Shown: piece after piece, positions 1 through 5,423 of the stretch
How the letters are laid out: each line of letters opens with the position of its first letter
How positions within the stretch are numbered: position 1 is the first letter of the stretch
NCBI GenBank assembly: GCA_016763355.1
Contig: JAESTY010000335.1
Span: forward strand, 1 to 5,423
Source: Immundisolibacteraceae bacterium
Lineage (GTDB): Bacteria > Pseudomonadota > Gammaproteobacteria > Immundisolibacterales > Immundisolibacteraceae
Reading direction: 5' to 3'
DNA: 5,423 nt
Translations under genes and position numbers: made by a program
Notes under the pieces: generated by a model
What the model was told of the DNA's origin: nothing
The model's input: the letters and a program-made list of their open reading frames with translations, nothing else
Database searches by the model: none

Positions 1-365
1 ACAGATCAGGCAGTTCCGAGAGCAGACCTGCATTCTGCTGGCTCAAAATCCCCGAATCGGCTTCCGGAGCATTAACAACCGATGGAACTGGCCCTGCTCC
101 GTGTTGCAACGCATAAACCTCCGTACTCTCGCCGACCGGTGGCTCGTCACTCAGTTGCCACTGTCCATCATCATCCTTCCAGCGATATTTCTTCACCCTG
201 GTGGCAATACCAAAAGCCCTGCTTTTTAAAGGTTGGTTCAGAAGCGCTCGAGGTCATGGAAGGAAACCAATTTGACAGAAAACCACCGAAATGACTGCTC
301 AACAGCCCAGCCACAATCACCGTAAAAACCACCATAGCGCCCTATCGGGCAATAAATTTCATCAT
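1..365 (-). pseudogene. Broken gene for a membrane-anchored DUF4124-domain protein, cut by the window edge
   Basis: Two minus-strand frames carry complementary halves of one plausible protein. The first frame starts at ATG 365-363 and meets TAG at 344-342 (codon 8). It reopens at ATG 335-333, encodes a hydrophobic anchor (MVVFTVIVAGLL) plus a short linker, and ends at TGA 173-171. The second frame is open for 84 codons from 253 to the window edge. It carries KYRWKDDDGQWQLSDEPP (about 193-140), which matches the start of DUF4124 domains (pattern YxWxDxxGxxxxSDxPP), followed by a low-complexity tail. DUF4124 proteins normally have a signal or membrane segment just before this motif, so the halves look like one gene with a one-base gain, or an equivalent change, between about 253 and 196. 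The A5 run at 227-223 (minus strand) is a likely site. A GTG at 196 could start the second frame alone, but without any anchor. Function of DUF4124 is unknown. A sequencing error could explain the shift; the amber codon matters only if ATG 365 is the true start. Confidence 0.6.
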
Positions 366-432
366 TTATTCACCATATTCACACGATAAACAAATTGCAG
401 CGCGAACTTTATATCCTTGCTGGCTCGGAGCC

Positions 433-469
433 TAGTTCTGACCTACACCCTGAAATGTGTCAGAAGCTA
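433..469. repeat. Imperfect inverted repeat / stem-loop
   Basis: The arms 433-447 and 456-469 pair as TAG+TTCTGAC, then ACA, with TGT, then GTCAGAA+CTA. This gives 13 base pairs with a two-base bulge (443-444), a one-base bulge (466) and an eight-base loop (448-455). An 11-base near-palindrome, GGCTC-G-GAGCC (422-432), abuts it. No T run follows on either strand, so it does not look like an ordinary intrinsic terminator. It lies between the terminator of the PEP-CTERM gene and the broken DUF4124 gene and may be an operator, a processed RNA structure or chance. The rest of 366-493 shows nothing firm; a TATAAA at 413-408 on the minus strand has no good -35 partner. Confidence 0.45.
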
Positions 470-493
470 ACTTAATAGCTTTCATAGAGCGCC

Positions 494-522
494 AAAAAAA
501 AGCCCCGCACGTAGGCGGGGCT
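494..522 (-). terminator. Rho-independent terminator of the PEP-CTERM gene
   Basis: On the minus strand an eight-pair GC-rich stem (AGCCCCGC, closed by its complement at 501-508) with a six-base loop is followed directly by a run of Ts (501-494). It lies 27 bases past the stop codon at 550. No T run follows on the plus strand, so it acts in one direction only. This is a textbook intrinsic terminator and ends the PEP-CTERM transcript as a single-gene unit. Confidence 0.92.
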
Positions 523-549
523 CTTCAGGCAGATTTAATAAGAAGAGAA

Positions 550-1215
550 TTAACTAACCTTACGTCTTCCACCTAAGGCGATCAGACCAAGTCCCAACAG
601 AGCAAGACTTGCTGGTTCCGGCACAGAGACCGAACCGTAGGAGAGATTATCAAACGCAACGAACGTATTGCTAGCGCCACTCTGCCTCTGGATTGTGATC
701 GGGCTAAGATTAGCGCCCGATGTATCTATCACGCCTATAAAACCAGTTTCACCCCTGGCACCCGGGAAAGAACCGATCAATTGCGTACCAAGAAAGGTAA
801 ACGCATCTGCTGAATCGTCATCAACGTCATAATTTAGGACGTCAAAACCAACTGCTGAAACGGCAAAATCAAAATCAATCGCTAATTTAGAACCATCCCA
901 CAACCCGCCAAGATTCACTCGTGCCGTGCCGTCGATGTCGGCGGTCCCTGGGTTGAATTCATAGGTCGGCAGGTCAATCAGGATATCGGAACTCGCCCCA
1001 CCGGTGGATGTGAGGGTTAGGTCAGCAAAAGTGATATTGCTATCCGTGAAGATGGTATCCGTCGTGATGGAGTTAAATATTTCAGTTTGAAAGGTAACTA
1101 CGGCGGCTTCCCATGTAGCTCGATCGGTATAAGTAATAATCGCGCCGTGGGCTGACTGAACAGTTGCCAGAACTAAAGTGGCAGCTCCTATCACCTGTTT
1201 AAATTTAGTCGTCAT
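550..1215 (-). CDS. Secreted PEP-CTERM sorting-domain protein
   Basis: A 221-residue exported protein. Residues 1-24 form a signal peptide: Lys at 4 and 6, a hydrophobic core (VIGAATLVLATV), then a small-residue cleavage region near SAHGA. The body (about 25-195) is rich in Thr, Asp, Ser and Gly with many alternating beta-strand patterns and no Cys. It includes IDFDFAVSAVGFDV, FIGVIDTSG and VAFDNLSYG, typical of beta-sandwich PEP-CTERM proteins. Residues 198-221 are a complete sorting signal: VPEPAS, a hydrophobic stretch (LALLGLGLIAL), then the basic GGRRK. In known systems the exosortase (EpsH/XrtA) recognises this signal, and such proteins are linked to exopolysaccharide and floc or biofilm matrix; no exosortase gene lies in this window. 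The start ATG has a GGAGT Shine-Dalgarno (1228-1224) eight bases upstream. It is flanked by its own candidate sigma-54 promoter and a strong terminator, so it is probably monocistronic. The ligand or exact role cannot be read from sequence. Confidence 0.93.
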   Translation of the reverse strand: MTTKFKQVIGAATLVLATVQSAHGAIITYTDRATWEAAVVTFQTEIFNSITTDTIFTDSNITFADLTLTSTGGASSDILIDLPTYEFNPGTADIDGTARVNLGGLWDGSKLAIDFDFAVSAVGFDVLNYDVDDDSADAFTFLGTQLIGSFPGARGETGFIGVIDTSGANLSPITIQRQSGASNTFVAFDNLSYGSVSVPEPASLALLGLGLIALGGRRKVS

Positions 1216-1545
1216 TCTCAGTTACTCCAAATTTTTGATGGCTATTGCATAATTGCTGCCAACTTAACAACGAATAAAATAAAGCAATATTCATACCAAA
1301 GTCATAAATTATTGTTTTATATGAATTAAAATCAGAAAAATTCTAACAAGCCGAAGGTTGTCGACTAGATCTGTAAAAATTACTGACAAACAGAAACAGA
1401 AACTTACCAGGAATCGTGAACTGGCCCTTGTTCCCAAATACACCCACTGGCTTTCTCACAGCTGCGTTCTAAAAAGCAGATGATTGAAAAACCAACCACA
1501 TCGACGTCCATCGGCGAACTTTTCATCAAGCTGCCTGATCAACGG
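1216..1545. other. AT-rich intergenic region between pqiC and the PEP-CTERM gene
   Basis: These 330 bases contain no convincing gene. The part nearest the PEP-CTERM gene (about 1230-1400) is strongly AT-rich, unlike the flanking genes, and holds its ribosome site and the sigma-54 promoter candidate. A small dyad, TGT-N11-ACA (1372-1388), sits about 145 bases upstream of the predicted transcription start, where an enhancer for a sigma-54 activator could lie, but it is short. The only terminator-like structure after pqiC is a weak bulged hairpin (1361-1346 on the minus strand) followed five bases later by T5 (1340-1336), so the end of the pqi transcript is uncertain. Two short open frames in 1404-1548 on opposite strands are not supported as genes. 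Confidence 0.6.
1245..1262 (-). promoter_or_regulatory. Candidate sigma-54 (RpoN) -24/-12 promoter of the PEP-CTERM gene
   Basis: The minus strand reads TTGGCAGCAATTATGCAA. GG at 1260-1259 and GC at 1248-1247 are separated by exactly ten bases, the invariant sigma-54 spacing. Against YTGGCACGRNNNTTGCW it matches 11 of 14 specified positions. With GC at -13/-12 the start of transcription would fall near 1235. That leaves a 20-base leader containing the GGAGT ribosome site at 1228-1224, a fitting geometry. PEP-CTERM genes are known to be associated with the PrsK/PrsR two-component system, whose regulator is a sigma-54 activator, so the promoter type makes biological sense. No sigma-70 promoter of comparable quality is visible upstream. 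An activator gene is not in the window. Confidence 0.6.
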
Positions 1546-2100
1546 CTACAAACTCGCCGCAATCGCGCTAGATAGCCTTTCTAGCAGTCTCTTCTGTGCC
1601 TTCACCAGTGCGGCATAGCCACTTTTGATGAGCGGTTCGCTGTCGATAAACTCATGATCAACCAGACTTTTTTGATTATTAGTTATCTGCCAATAGGCCA
1701 CTAAAACGGCAGAACCATCACGGCCGCCGTGTAGCTGGTCGATGCGAATATCAATGCGTTGTTGCCAGTGACTATTTTTTAAGTGTTGGGCGGCTATAGG
1801 TCGGTCTGCAGCCACGGCTATCTGACGGGCCAGGAATATCCGCAAGCTTTCCCGTAGTGGTTCTGCCCATTGGTGATCTCGGGCCGAATGCACCTGACCT
1901 GACTGGGTTTCCAGAATCAGCCCAGGGCCATCAATGTAGGAGGCTATCACCAGGTTGCCGATACCAATTTCACGGCTCGCGATCGAGGTAACCGCCGGGG
2001 CAGCACTGTCGGCCCGTAACAGGTATTGGTGCAGTTCTGGTACGGCGCCGCTGCAGCTACTTAAAACCATCAACACCGAGAGTAAGGAGACAAATTTCAT
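1546..2100 (-). CDS. pqiC: PqiC-type outer-membrane lipoprotein of an MCE transport system
   Basis: A 184-residue lipoprotein, close to the roughly 187 residues of E. coli PqiC. Residues 1-16 are a lipoprotein signal with lipobox LSSC (13-16); Cys16 would be acylated. Residue +2 is Ser, not Asp, so the Lol system should deliver it to the outer membrane. The mature part fits the ABC-transport auxiliary lipoprotein family (PF03886): HQYLLRAD (24-31) where that family has YYLL, IGIGNLVIASYID (45-57), and the conserved HQWAEPL (76-82). A strand-rich segment with RIDIRIDQLHGG (115-126) and AVLVAYWQI (131-139) follows. In the known system PqiC binds the far end of the PqiB tunnel and links it to the outer membrane. 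Its ATG shares one base with the pqiB stop (TAATG at 2102-2098) and lacks a strong ribosome site of its own, so its translation probably depends on pqiB. It is the last gene of the operon. Confidence 0.92.
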   Translation of the reverse strand: MKFVSLLSVLMVLSSCSGAVPELHQYLLRADSAAPAVTSIASREIGIGNLVIASYIDGPGLILETQSGQVHSARDHQWAEPLRESLRIFLARQIAVAADRPIAAQHLKNSHWQQRIDIRIDQLHGGRDGSAVLVAYWQITNNQKSLVDHEFIDSEPLIKSGYAALVKAQKRLLERLSSAIAASL

Positions 2101-3755
2101 TAGGGGCGCGCCTGAGGGATGGGGTCTGACGGTATGGTGGACGGAAACAGGATTGAATTCGGCTTAATTGACAGGGTTCTGATCAGGCCGTTGAGACTCT
2201 CCAGGCCGCTGTTGAGTTCGTTAACCGATGCTCCGAGTCCGTCAGACATTCTTGAGTCCGGGGACGCTGCTACCAGGAAATGACGCAGCTCGGCCAGTGT
2301 GGCTGCCAATTCAGCCGGCAGGGCCTGGGACTGGTCTCCGGCCAGCAGGCTATTTAAAGACCCGAGCGTTACCTCTGCCCGCACCAGCACGCTGTTGGCC
2401 TCCTGCAGGGTTTCGGTAATCGGTAGTCGGTTTAGCTTATCCAGGAAGGTGACGACCTGCCGTTCTAAGCCAGCTACGCCGGCGGTAATGGCCGGAATAA
2501 CCGCGTATTGATCAAACTTTGCCAGCTTTGTCTGCTCGGCTAGTGGCTGATCGCCTGGTGGCTGATTGTTTGGTGTCTGGTCAGCAAAGTAATCTATTGC
2601 AATCAACTGCTTACCGGTGAGTAAATTGCCTGTGGCCAGGGAAGCCCGTAACCCTCTGGTTAATGCACCCTGCTCTATTAACTGCTGAAATTTTTCGATC
2701 GACTGCTGGTTATCTGGTAGTTCAAGACGCCCCGGTTCTATATAAATCAGCACCGGAATTGCTGCCTGGCCACCGGCCAGGGTTATTTCGGTAAATTCTT
2801 TTAACAATATGCGCTCTACTCGGCCAATCTGAATGCCCAGGTATTCGACCGGCGCGCCGGGTAATAGGCCGCGCAATGACTGCTCGAGCATGACCACGTA
2901 ATGGATACCATACAGGTAGGGGCGCTCAAGAATATCGTCGTAAGAATCAAACAGCTGATATTGGTGGCCGCTATCCACCGGTGTGCCTGGAGGCAGCCCC
3001 GGCGGCACATCAAAAGTAACCCCGCCGAGCAGCACGGTATCCAGGGAGCCGGTCTGTAATTTAACCCCCTCGGTGGAAGCTTCCAGTGATATACCGCTGA
3101 CATTCCAGAAGCGGGTGGCGCTATCTATCAATTGATGAAATGGCGCATCAATAAACAGCTCATACCTGGCCTGGCGCAGGTTGGCATCAAACTTCATGGC
3201 TTCGACACGGCCAACGGCGAAACCGTTGTGAAGTACCGGATTGCCAACTTTTACCGAGCCTGCCCGTTCGCTGTATAGAGTTAATCGAATACCGGGGGCA
3301 TCGGCCGGGGTTAAGGGCGGGTTTTCAAGCCCCATAAACTGGCGTCTTTCTCGCGGTTTGATGCCGGGGGCGACGCCAATATGGCTACCAACCATCAGGG
3401 TTTCTAGCCCAGAGATACCGCCGGCGCCAATCCGTGGCCGAACCACCCAATAACGTGCATCTTCGCGTAATAGGGGTCGCTTTCTTTCAAATAGCTTTAC
3501 GGTCGCAATCACACTATCCATGGTGCCGGTTACCGCCACGCTTTCGAGCAAGCCGACATCCACGTTGAGCAATTTTACTTTGGTCTTACCCGGCTCTAGC
3601 CCGGCAGCGGTTTTAAACTCTATTTCAATCACCGGGCCTTCGGTCATATAGGTGCGAGCAACCATGCCAATACCGACCAGCAGCGCTACTACTGGAATGA
3701 TCCAGACCGCGGATAGTCGATGACCACGACCGATGGTTGGTTGCATTTCACTCAC
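2100..3755 (-). CDS. pqiB: PqiB-type protein with three MCE domains (periplasmic lipid-transport tunnel)
   Basis: A 551-residue protein from the GTG start chosen here (E. coli PqiB is about 546). One N-terminal membrane anchor (about 14-33, LSAVWIIPVVALLVGIGMVA) is followed by three MCE domains at about 41-130, 156-250 and 285-390. The first contains WVVRPRIGAGGISGLETLMVG, very characteristic of PqiB. A long, mostly helical C-terminal stretch (about 410-528) corresponds to the coiled-coil needle of known PqiB, then KPNSILF (531-537), also a family signature, and a Pro-rich end. By analogy it forms a hexamer of stacked MCE rings anchored in the inner membrane and spanning the periplasm to move phospholipid-like molecules. 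Three MCE domains plus a pqiC partner separate it from the seven-domain LetB/YebT. The frame extends to a TTG at 3761, but AGGAG is only one base from that codon and seven bases from GTG 3755, so GTG is preferred; ATG 3746 is too far. The start overlaps the upstream stop by eight bases. Confidence 0.95.
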   Translation of the reverse strand: MSEMQPTIGRGHRLSAVWIIPVVALLVGIGMVARTYMTEGPVIEIEFKTAAGLEPGKTKVKLLNVDVGLLESVAVTGTMDSVIATVKLFERKRPLLREDARYWVVRPRIGAGGISGLETLMVGSHIGVAPGIKPRERRQFMGLENPPLTPADAPGIRLTLYSERAGSVKVGNPVLHNGFAVGRVEAMKFDANLRQARYELFIDAPFHQLIDSATRFWNVSGISLEASTEGVKLQTGSLDTVLLGGVTFDVPPGLPPGTPVDSGHQYQLFDSYDDILERPYLYGIHYVVMLEQSLRGLLPGAPVEYLGIQIGRVERILLKEFTEITLAGGQAAIPVLIYIEPGRLELPDNQQSIEKFQQLIEQGALTRGLRASLATGNLLTGKQLIAIDYFADQTPNNQPPGDQPLAEQTKLAKFDQYAVIPAITAGVAGLERQVVTFLDKLNRLPITETLQEANSVLVRAEVTLGSLNSLLAGDQSQALPAELAATLAELRHFLVAASPDSRMSDGLGASVNELNSGLESLNGLIRTLSIKPNSILFPSTIPSDPIPQARP

Positions 3756-4452
3756 TTTCAAACTCCTGGCCCGGTTTCACATCAGGTTTCACAACAAATT
3801 TCACAACAGGTCGCTCTACAGGTTTCTTATTTGGCTGCTCAGCTGGCGGTTCAAGATCCCACATTAATCGGGGGTCAAAACTCTCGGCAGCAATCATCGA
3901 CAGTATCACTACGCCTGCAAACGCTAGCGCCGCTGGCCCTGGCCGCACCATGAGCAGACCGCTCCAGTTAATTAACGCGACCAGAATCGCCACCACAAAG
4001 ACATCAATCATTGACCATTTGCCGATAAATTCGACCATTCGATACAGCAGAGTGCGCTGGCGCGCGGTGCCCAATCGGCCCCGTTTAACACTCCAACAAA
4101 GATAATAGATCACGGCCATTTTGGTCAGCGGGATAACCACGCTGGCAAAAAATATCACCAGTGCAATCGCGATTGAGCCCATATCAACCAGCAGTAAGAC
4201 CCCGCCGATGATGGTGCTTTCGGTGACCTCACCGAGGCTGGTAGTGATCATAATTGGCAGCAGATTAGCCGGTATATAGAGCAGGCTAGCTGTAACAATC
4301 AGCGCCAGGGTGCGCTCCAGACTATTGGCTTTGCGCTGATGCACCGCCGTCCCACAGCGGGGACATAAGTGCGAATCCTGGCGGACCAGTTTCAGGCAGA
4401 GGTGGCAACAGGCCAGCCCCCGGGAGCTGGCGGTATTAAAACCATTACTCAT
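3748..4452 (-). CDS. pqiA: Second PqiA unit: inner-membrane paraquat-inducible protein A family
   Basis: A 234-residue protein equivalent to the C-terminal half of canonical PqiA. An N-terminal zinc ribbon has Cys16-x2-Cys19 and Cys30-x2-Cys33, rubredoxin-like. Four membrane segments follow at about 49-69, 81-109, 149-168 and 171-189. The family signature GKWSMIDVFVVAILVAL (144-160) and the typical closing motif AESFDPRLMWD (189-199) are both present. Residues 200-234 are an extra charged Lys/Val/Pro tail, likely cytosolic, built from a 12-base repeat in the DNA. PqiA is the inner-membrane partner of PqiB and is thought to handle lipids entering or leaving the MCE tunnel; the exact mechanism and direction are not settled. 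ATG 4452 overlaps the end of the upstream pqiA-like gene by eight bases (ATGAGTAA), so the two units are translated together. Only a weak GAG lies ahead of the start, which fits coupled translation. Confidence 0.92.
   Translation of the reverse strand: MSNGFNTASSRGLACCHLCLKLVRQDSHLCPRCGTAVHQRKANSLERTLALIVTASLLYIPANLLPIMITTSLGEVTESTIIGGVLLLVDMGSIAIALVIFFASVVIPLTKMAVIYYLCWSVKRGRLGTARQRTLLYRMVEFIGKWSMIDVFVVAILVALINWSGLLMVRPGPAALAFAGVVILSMIAAESFDPRLMWDLEPPAEQPNKKPVERPVVKFVVKPDVKPGQEFESE
3763..3767 (-). promoter_or_regulatory. Ribosome binding site deciding the pqiB start
   Basis: AGGAG on the minus strand (3767-3763) lies inside the 3' end of the upstream PqiA gene. It leaves one base to TTG 3761, seven to GTG 3755 and sixteen to ATG 3746. 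Only the GTG is at a normal distance. That GTG also gives the same eight-base overlap (GTGAGTGA) as the junction one gene earlier (ATGAGTAA). Confidence 0.75.
3771..3830 (-). repeat. Five degenerate 12-base tandem repeats in the PqiA tail
   Basis: On the plus strand five consecutive 12-base units read CCGGTTTCACAT, CAGGTTTCACAA, CAAATTTCACAA, CAGGTCGCTCTA and CAGGTTTCTTAT. They are in frame with the gene on the minus strand and encode four-residue units such as PVER, PVVK, FVVK and PDVK in residues about 209-228. The array lies wholly within the C-terminal extension beyond the conserved PqiA domain, pointing to growth by repeat duplication followed by drift. Confidence 0.75.
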
Positions 4453-5074
4453 GCTGGCTCAACTGTTCTATTTGATGCCAGCATTGCGCCCGGTCGAGCC
4501 CGGTAACCGCGAGCAGAAATAAAAAACTAAACACCGCGTAGGCCCAGAAAGCAAAACCCATTTCGACCATTGCTATGCCACTAATTTTAACCAGGCTGAC
4601 CAGAACCCCTAGAAAGAAGACTTCCACCATGCTCCAGCTTTGCAGAGTGAAAATTAACCGACCGACTGGTCGCAGCCAGTCAAAATGTCGCTCGAGAGCG
4701 ATTGCACCGGCCAATGCAATAACCAGTATTAACACCACTGCTGGGATCACGATAATAAAGGCAGCAACGCTAATCGACAGCAACGGCATGCGGTGAGCAA
4801 TCAAACTCAGCGCCACCTGCGGCAGGGTCATGCCACTCTCGAGACCATTTAAATTGAGAGTCATAAACGGATAACTGCAACCCAGTGCAAGCAACACCAA
4901 TGCGGCTATGGCGATGGCCACAACCTGGACAAACTGGTCGGCCACATAGCGGGTGAGAAAACCACCGCAGCGACTACAACTTGCGGTGTCACCATCCCTG
5001 AGCCTGGAGACATCAAACATAGAATCGCAGGACTGACAGGCCAGATAACCTGGAAAGTCATGCCGCTGATCCAT
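4445..5074 (-). CDS. pqiA: First PqiA unit: inner-membrane paraquat-inducible protein A family
   Basis: A 209-residue protein equivalent to the N-terminal half of canonical PqiA (E. coli PqiA is about 417 residues and contains both units). The zinc ribbon has Cys13-x2-Cys16 (CQSC) and Cys33-x2-Cys36 (CSRC). Membrane segments lie at about 48-66, 98-127, 149-168 and 173-192. Family marks are CSYPFMTLNLNG (66-77) just after the first segment and SWSMVEVFFLGVLVSLVKI (146-164). The ATG has GGGGAG (5084-5079) four bases upstream. It is the first gene of the operon, 73 bases after the glutathione transferase stop; that gap shows no clear promoter or terminator, so the operon could have its own promoter or be read through from upstream. 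Separate genes for the two units are common outside enterics. The MCE partner and pqiC downstream support a pqi rather than a let (yebST) system. Confidence 0.92.
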   Translation of the reverse strand: MDQRHDFPGYLACQSCDSMFDVSRLRDGDTASCSRCGGFLTRYVADQFVQVVAIAIAALVLLALGCSYPFMTLNLNGLESGMTLPQVALSLIAHRMPLLSISVAAFIIVIPAVVLILVIALAGAIALERHFDWLRPVGRLIFTLQSWSMVEVFFLGVLVSLVKISGIAMVEMGFAFWAYAVFSFLFLLAVTGLDRAQCWHQIEQLSQHE

Positions 5075-5147
5075 TGGACTCCCCTGCTCTGTTGTTATTG
5101 ATACCGGTCTATTAAGAGTGACTTTATTTGTGGTTTTTAATGCCTGG

Positions 5148-5423
5148 CTAGCCCTGGTCGCTGGGCTGAAGCGGAAACACCACCCCTGCCTGGCCCGCTT
5201 GCCATGCCGGCAATTTAACCATCACACTGGCAAACCAGTCAGCAGCTAAAAACCGCTGCAGCCAGCCCTGTAGCGCCGGTACCGGCTGCTGATCAAACCA
5301 GACCTTATCAACGAAAGCAAACTGGCGTACAAAAGGATAGAGCGCCACATCGGCCAGGGTCTGACGATCATCGAGCAGAAAATCAGAATTTTCGAGCAGC
5401 TGATTCAGATTGCTTAAAATCTG
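5148..5423 (-). CDS. Glutathione S-transferase, C-terminal part (gene continues beyond window)
   Basis: The last 91 codons of a gene that enters from the right edge and stops at TAG 5150-5148. It shows the all-helical GST C-terminal domain. LLDDRQTLADVALYPFVRQF carries the N-capping box Thr-x-x-Asp (TLAD) that GSTs use to nucleate helix 6. It is followed by WFDQQPVPALQGWLQRFL, the usual Pro-containing segment before the final helix, and an ending near KLPAWQ. Full-length members are about 210-230 residues, so the thioredoxin-like glutathione-binding domain and the catalytic residue are outside the window and the substrate cannot be judged. No intrinsic terminator follows; only a small palindrome, GGCTAGCC, spans the stop (5146-5153). 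It may share a transcript with the pqi genes, but a stress-response link is only suggestive. Confidence 0.88.
   Translation of the reverse strand, partial: QILSNLNQLLENSDFLLDDRQTLADVALYPFVRQFAFVDKVWFDQQPVPALQGWLQRFLAADWFASVMVKLPAWQAGQAGVVFPLQPSDQG

Noticed and set aside
196..256. Programmed frameshift explaining the two DUF4124 frames
   Set aside because: The A-rich TTTAAAAAG would at best support a -1 slip, but joining the anchor frame to the DUF4124 frame needs the opposite shift (+1), and there is no +1 stimulator pattern.
82..294. Plus-strand open frame of 70 codons
   Set aside because: It lies opposite the DUF4124 pseudogene; its product is low in hydrophobic pattern, rich in Pro, His and Arg, and resembles no family. 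The minus strand explains this DNA better.
1336..1361. Intrinsic terminator for the pqi operon
   Set aside because: The stem is short with a bulge, and the T run is five bases away, about 190 bases after the pqiC stop. It is too weak to annotate as a terminator.
1404..1526. Minus-strand 40-codon frame just after pqiC (starts MKSSPMDVDVVGF)
   Set aside because: Only a weak AGG lies ahead of the ATG, there is no recognisable motif, and a competing open frame exists on the other strand. It is short enough to occur by chance.
1416..1560. Plus-strand open stretch ending in IGELFIKLPDQR and a basic tail
   Set aside because: It runs into the 3' end of pqiC antisense, has no ribosome site at its ATG, and matches no family I recognise.
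2816..3103. 95-codon minus-strand frame inside pqiB
   Set aside because: It is an out-of-frame shadow of the MCE2-MCE3 coding region, with Trp/Cys-rich composition and no motif.
3737..4105. 122-codon plus-strand frame opposite the second PqiA gene
   Set aside because: It is an antisense shadow; its Thr/Phe/Gly repeat comes from the 12-base tandem repeats read on the wrong strand.
2100..5074. LetAB (YebST) system instead of Pqi
   Set aside because: The MCE protein has three MCE domains and a helical needle, not seven MCE domains, and a PqiC-type lipoprotein follows it.

Overview
The window looks like chromosomal DNA of a free-living, probably aquatic gammaproteobacterium. All recognisable genes lie on the minus strand, so transcription runs from high to low coordinates. 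The pqiABC-type lipid-transport operon, the glutathione transferase and the PEP-CTERM surface protein together suit an environmental member of the Gammaproteobacteria (Cellvibrionales-like), but no marker gene here fixes the genus.

Layout from the right end. A glutathione S-transferase gene enters from beyond the window and ends at 5148. After a 73-base gap comes a tightly packed four-gene operon (5074 to 1546): two single-unit PqiA membrane proteins, then PqiB with three MCE domains, then the PqiC lipoprotein. The junctions are overlaps of 8, 8 and 1 bases, so translation is probably coupled throughout. Together the genes encode an envelope-spanning MCE lipid-transport machine: PqiA in the inner membrane, PqiB as an inner-membrane-anchored periplasmic tunnel, and PqiC as the outer-membrane lipoprotein end. 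The canonical E. coli PqiA is one double-unit protein; here its halves are separate genes.

From 1545 to 1216 is a 330-base AT-rich intergenic stretch. It contains a good candidate sigma-54 promoter (GG-N10-GC at 1260-1247) placed exactly right for the next gene, a 221-residue secreted PEP-CTERM protein (1215-550). That gene ends in a strong intrinsic terminator (522-494).

The left end (365-1, minus strand) holds what looks like a broken gene for a membrane-anchored DUF4124-type protein. The anchor part and the DUF4124 part are in different frames, and an amber codon interrupts the first few codons. Between it and the terminator is an imperfect long stem-loop (433-469) of unknown role.

No RNA gene, CRISPR array, insertion sequence or phage gene is visible. 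The points most worth checking are the sigma-54 promoter on the PEP-CTERM gene, the broken DUF4124 gene, and the split PqiA with its repeat-built C-terminal tail.
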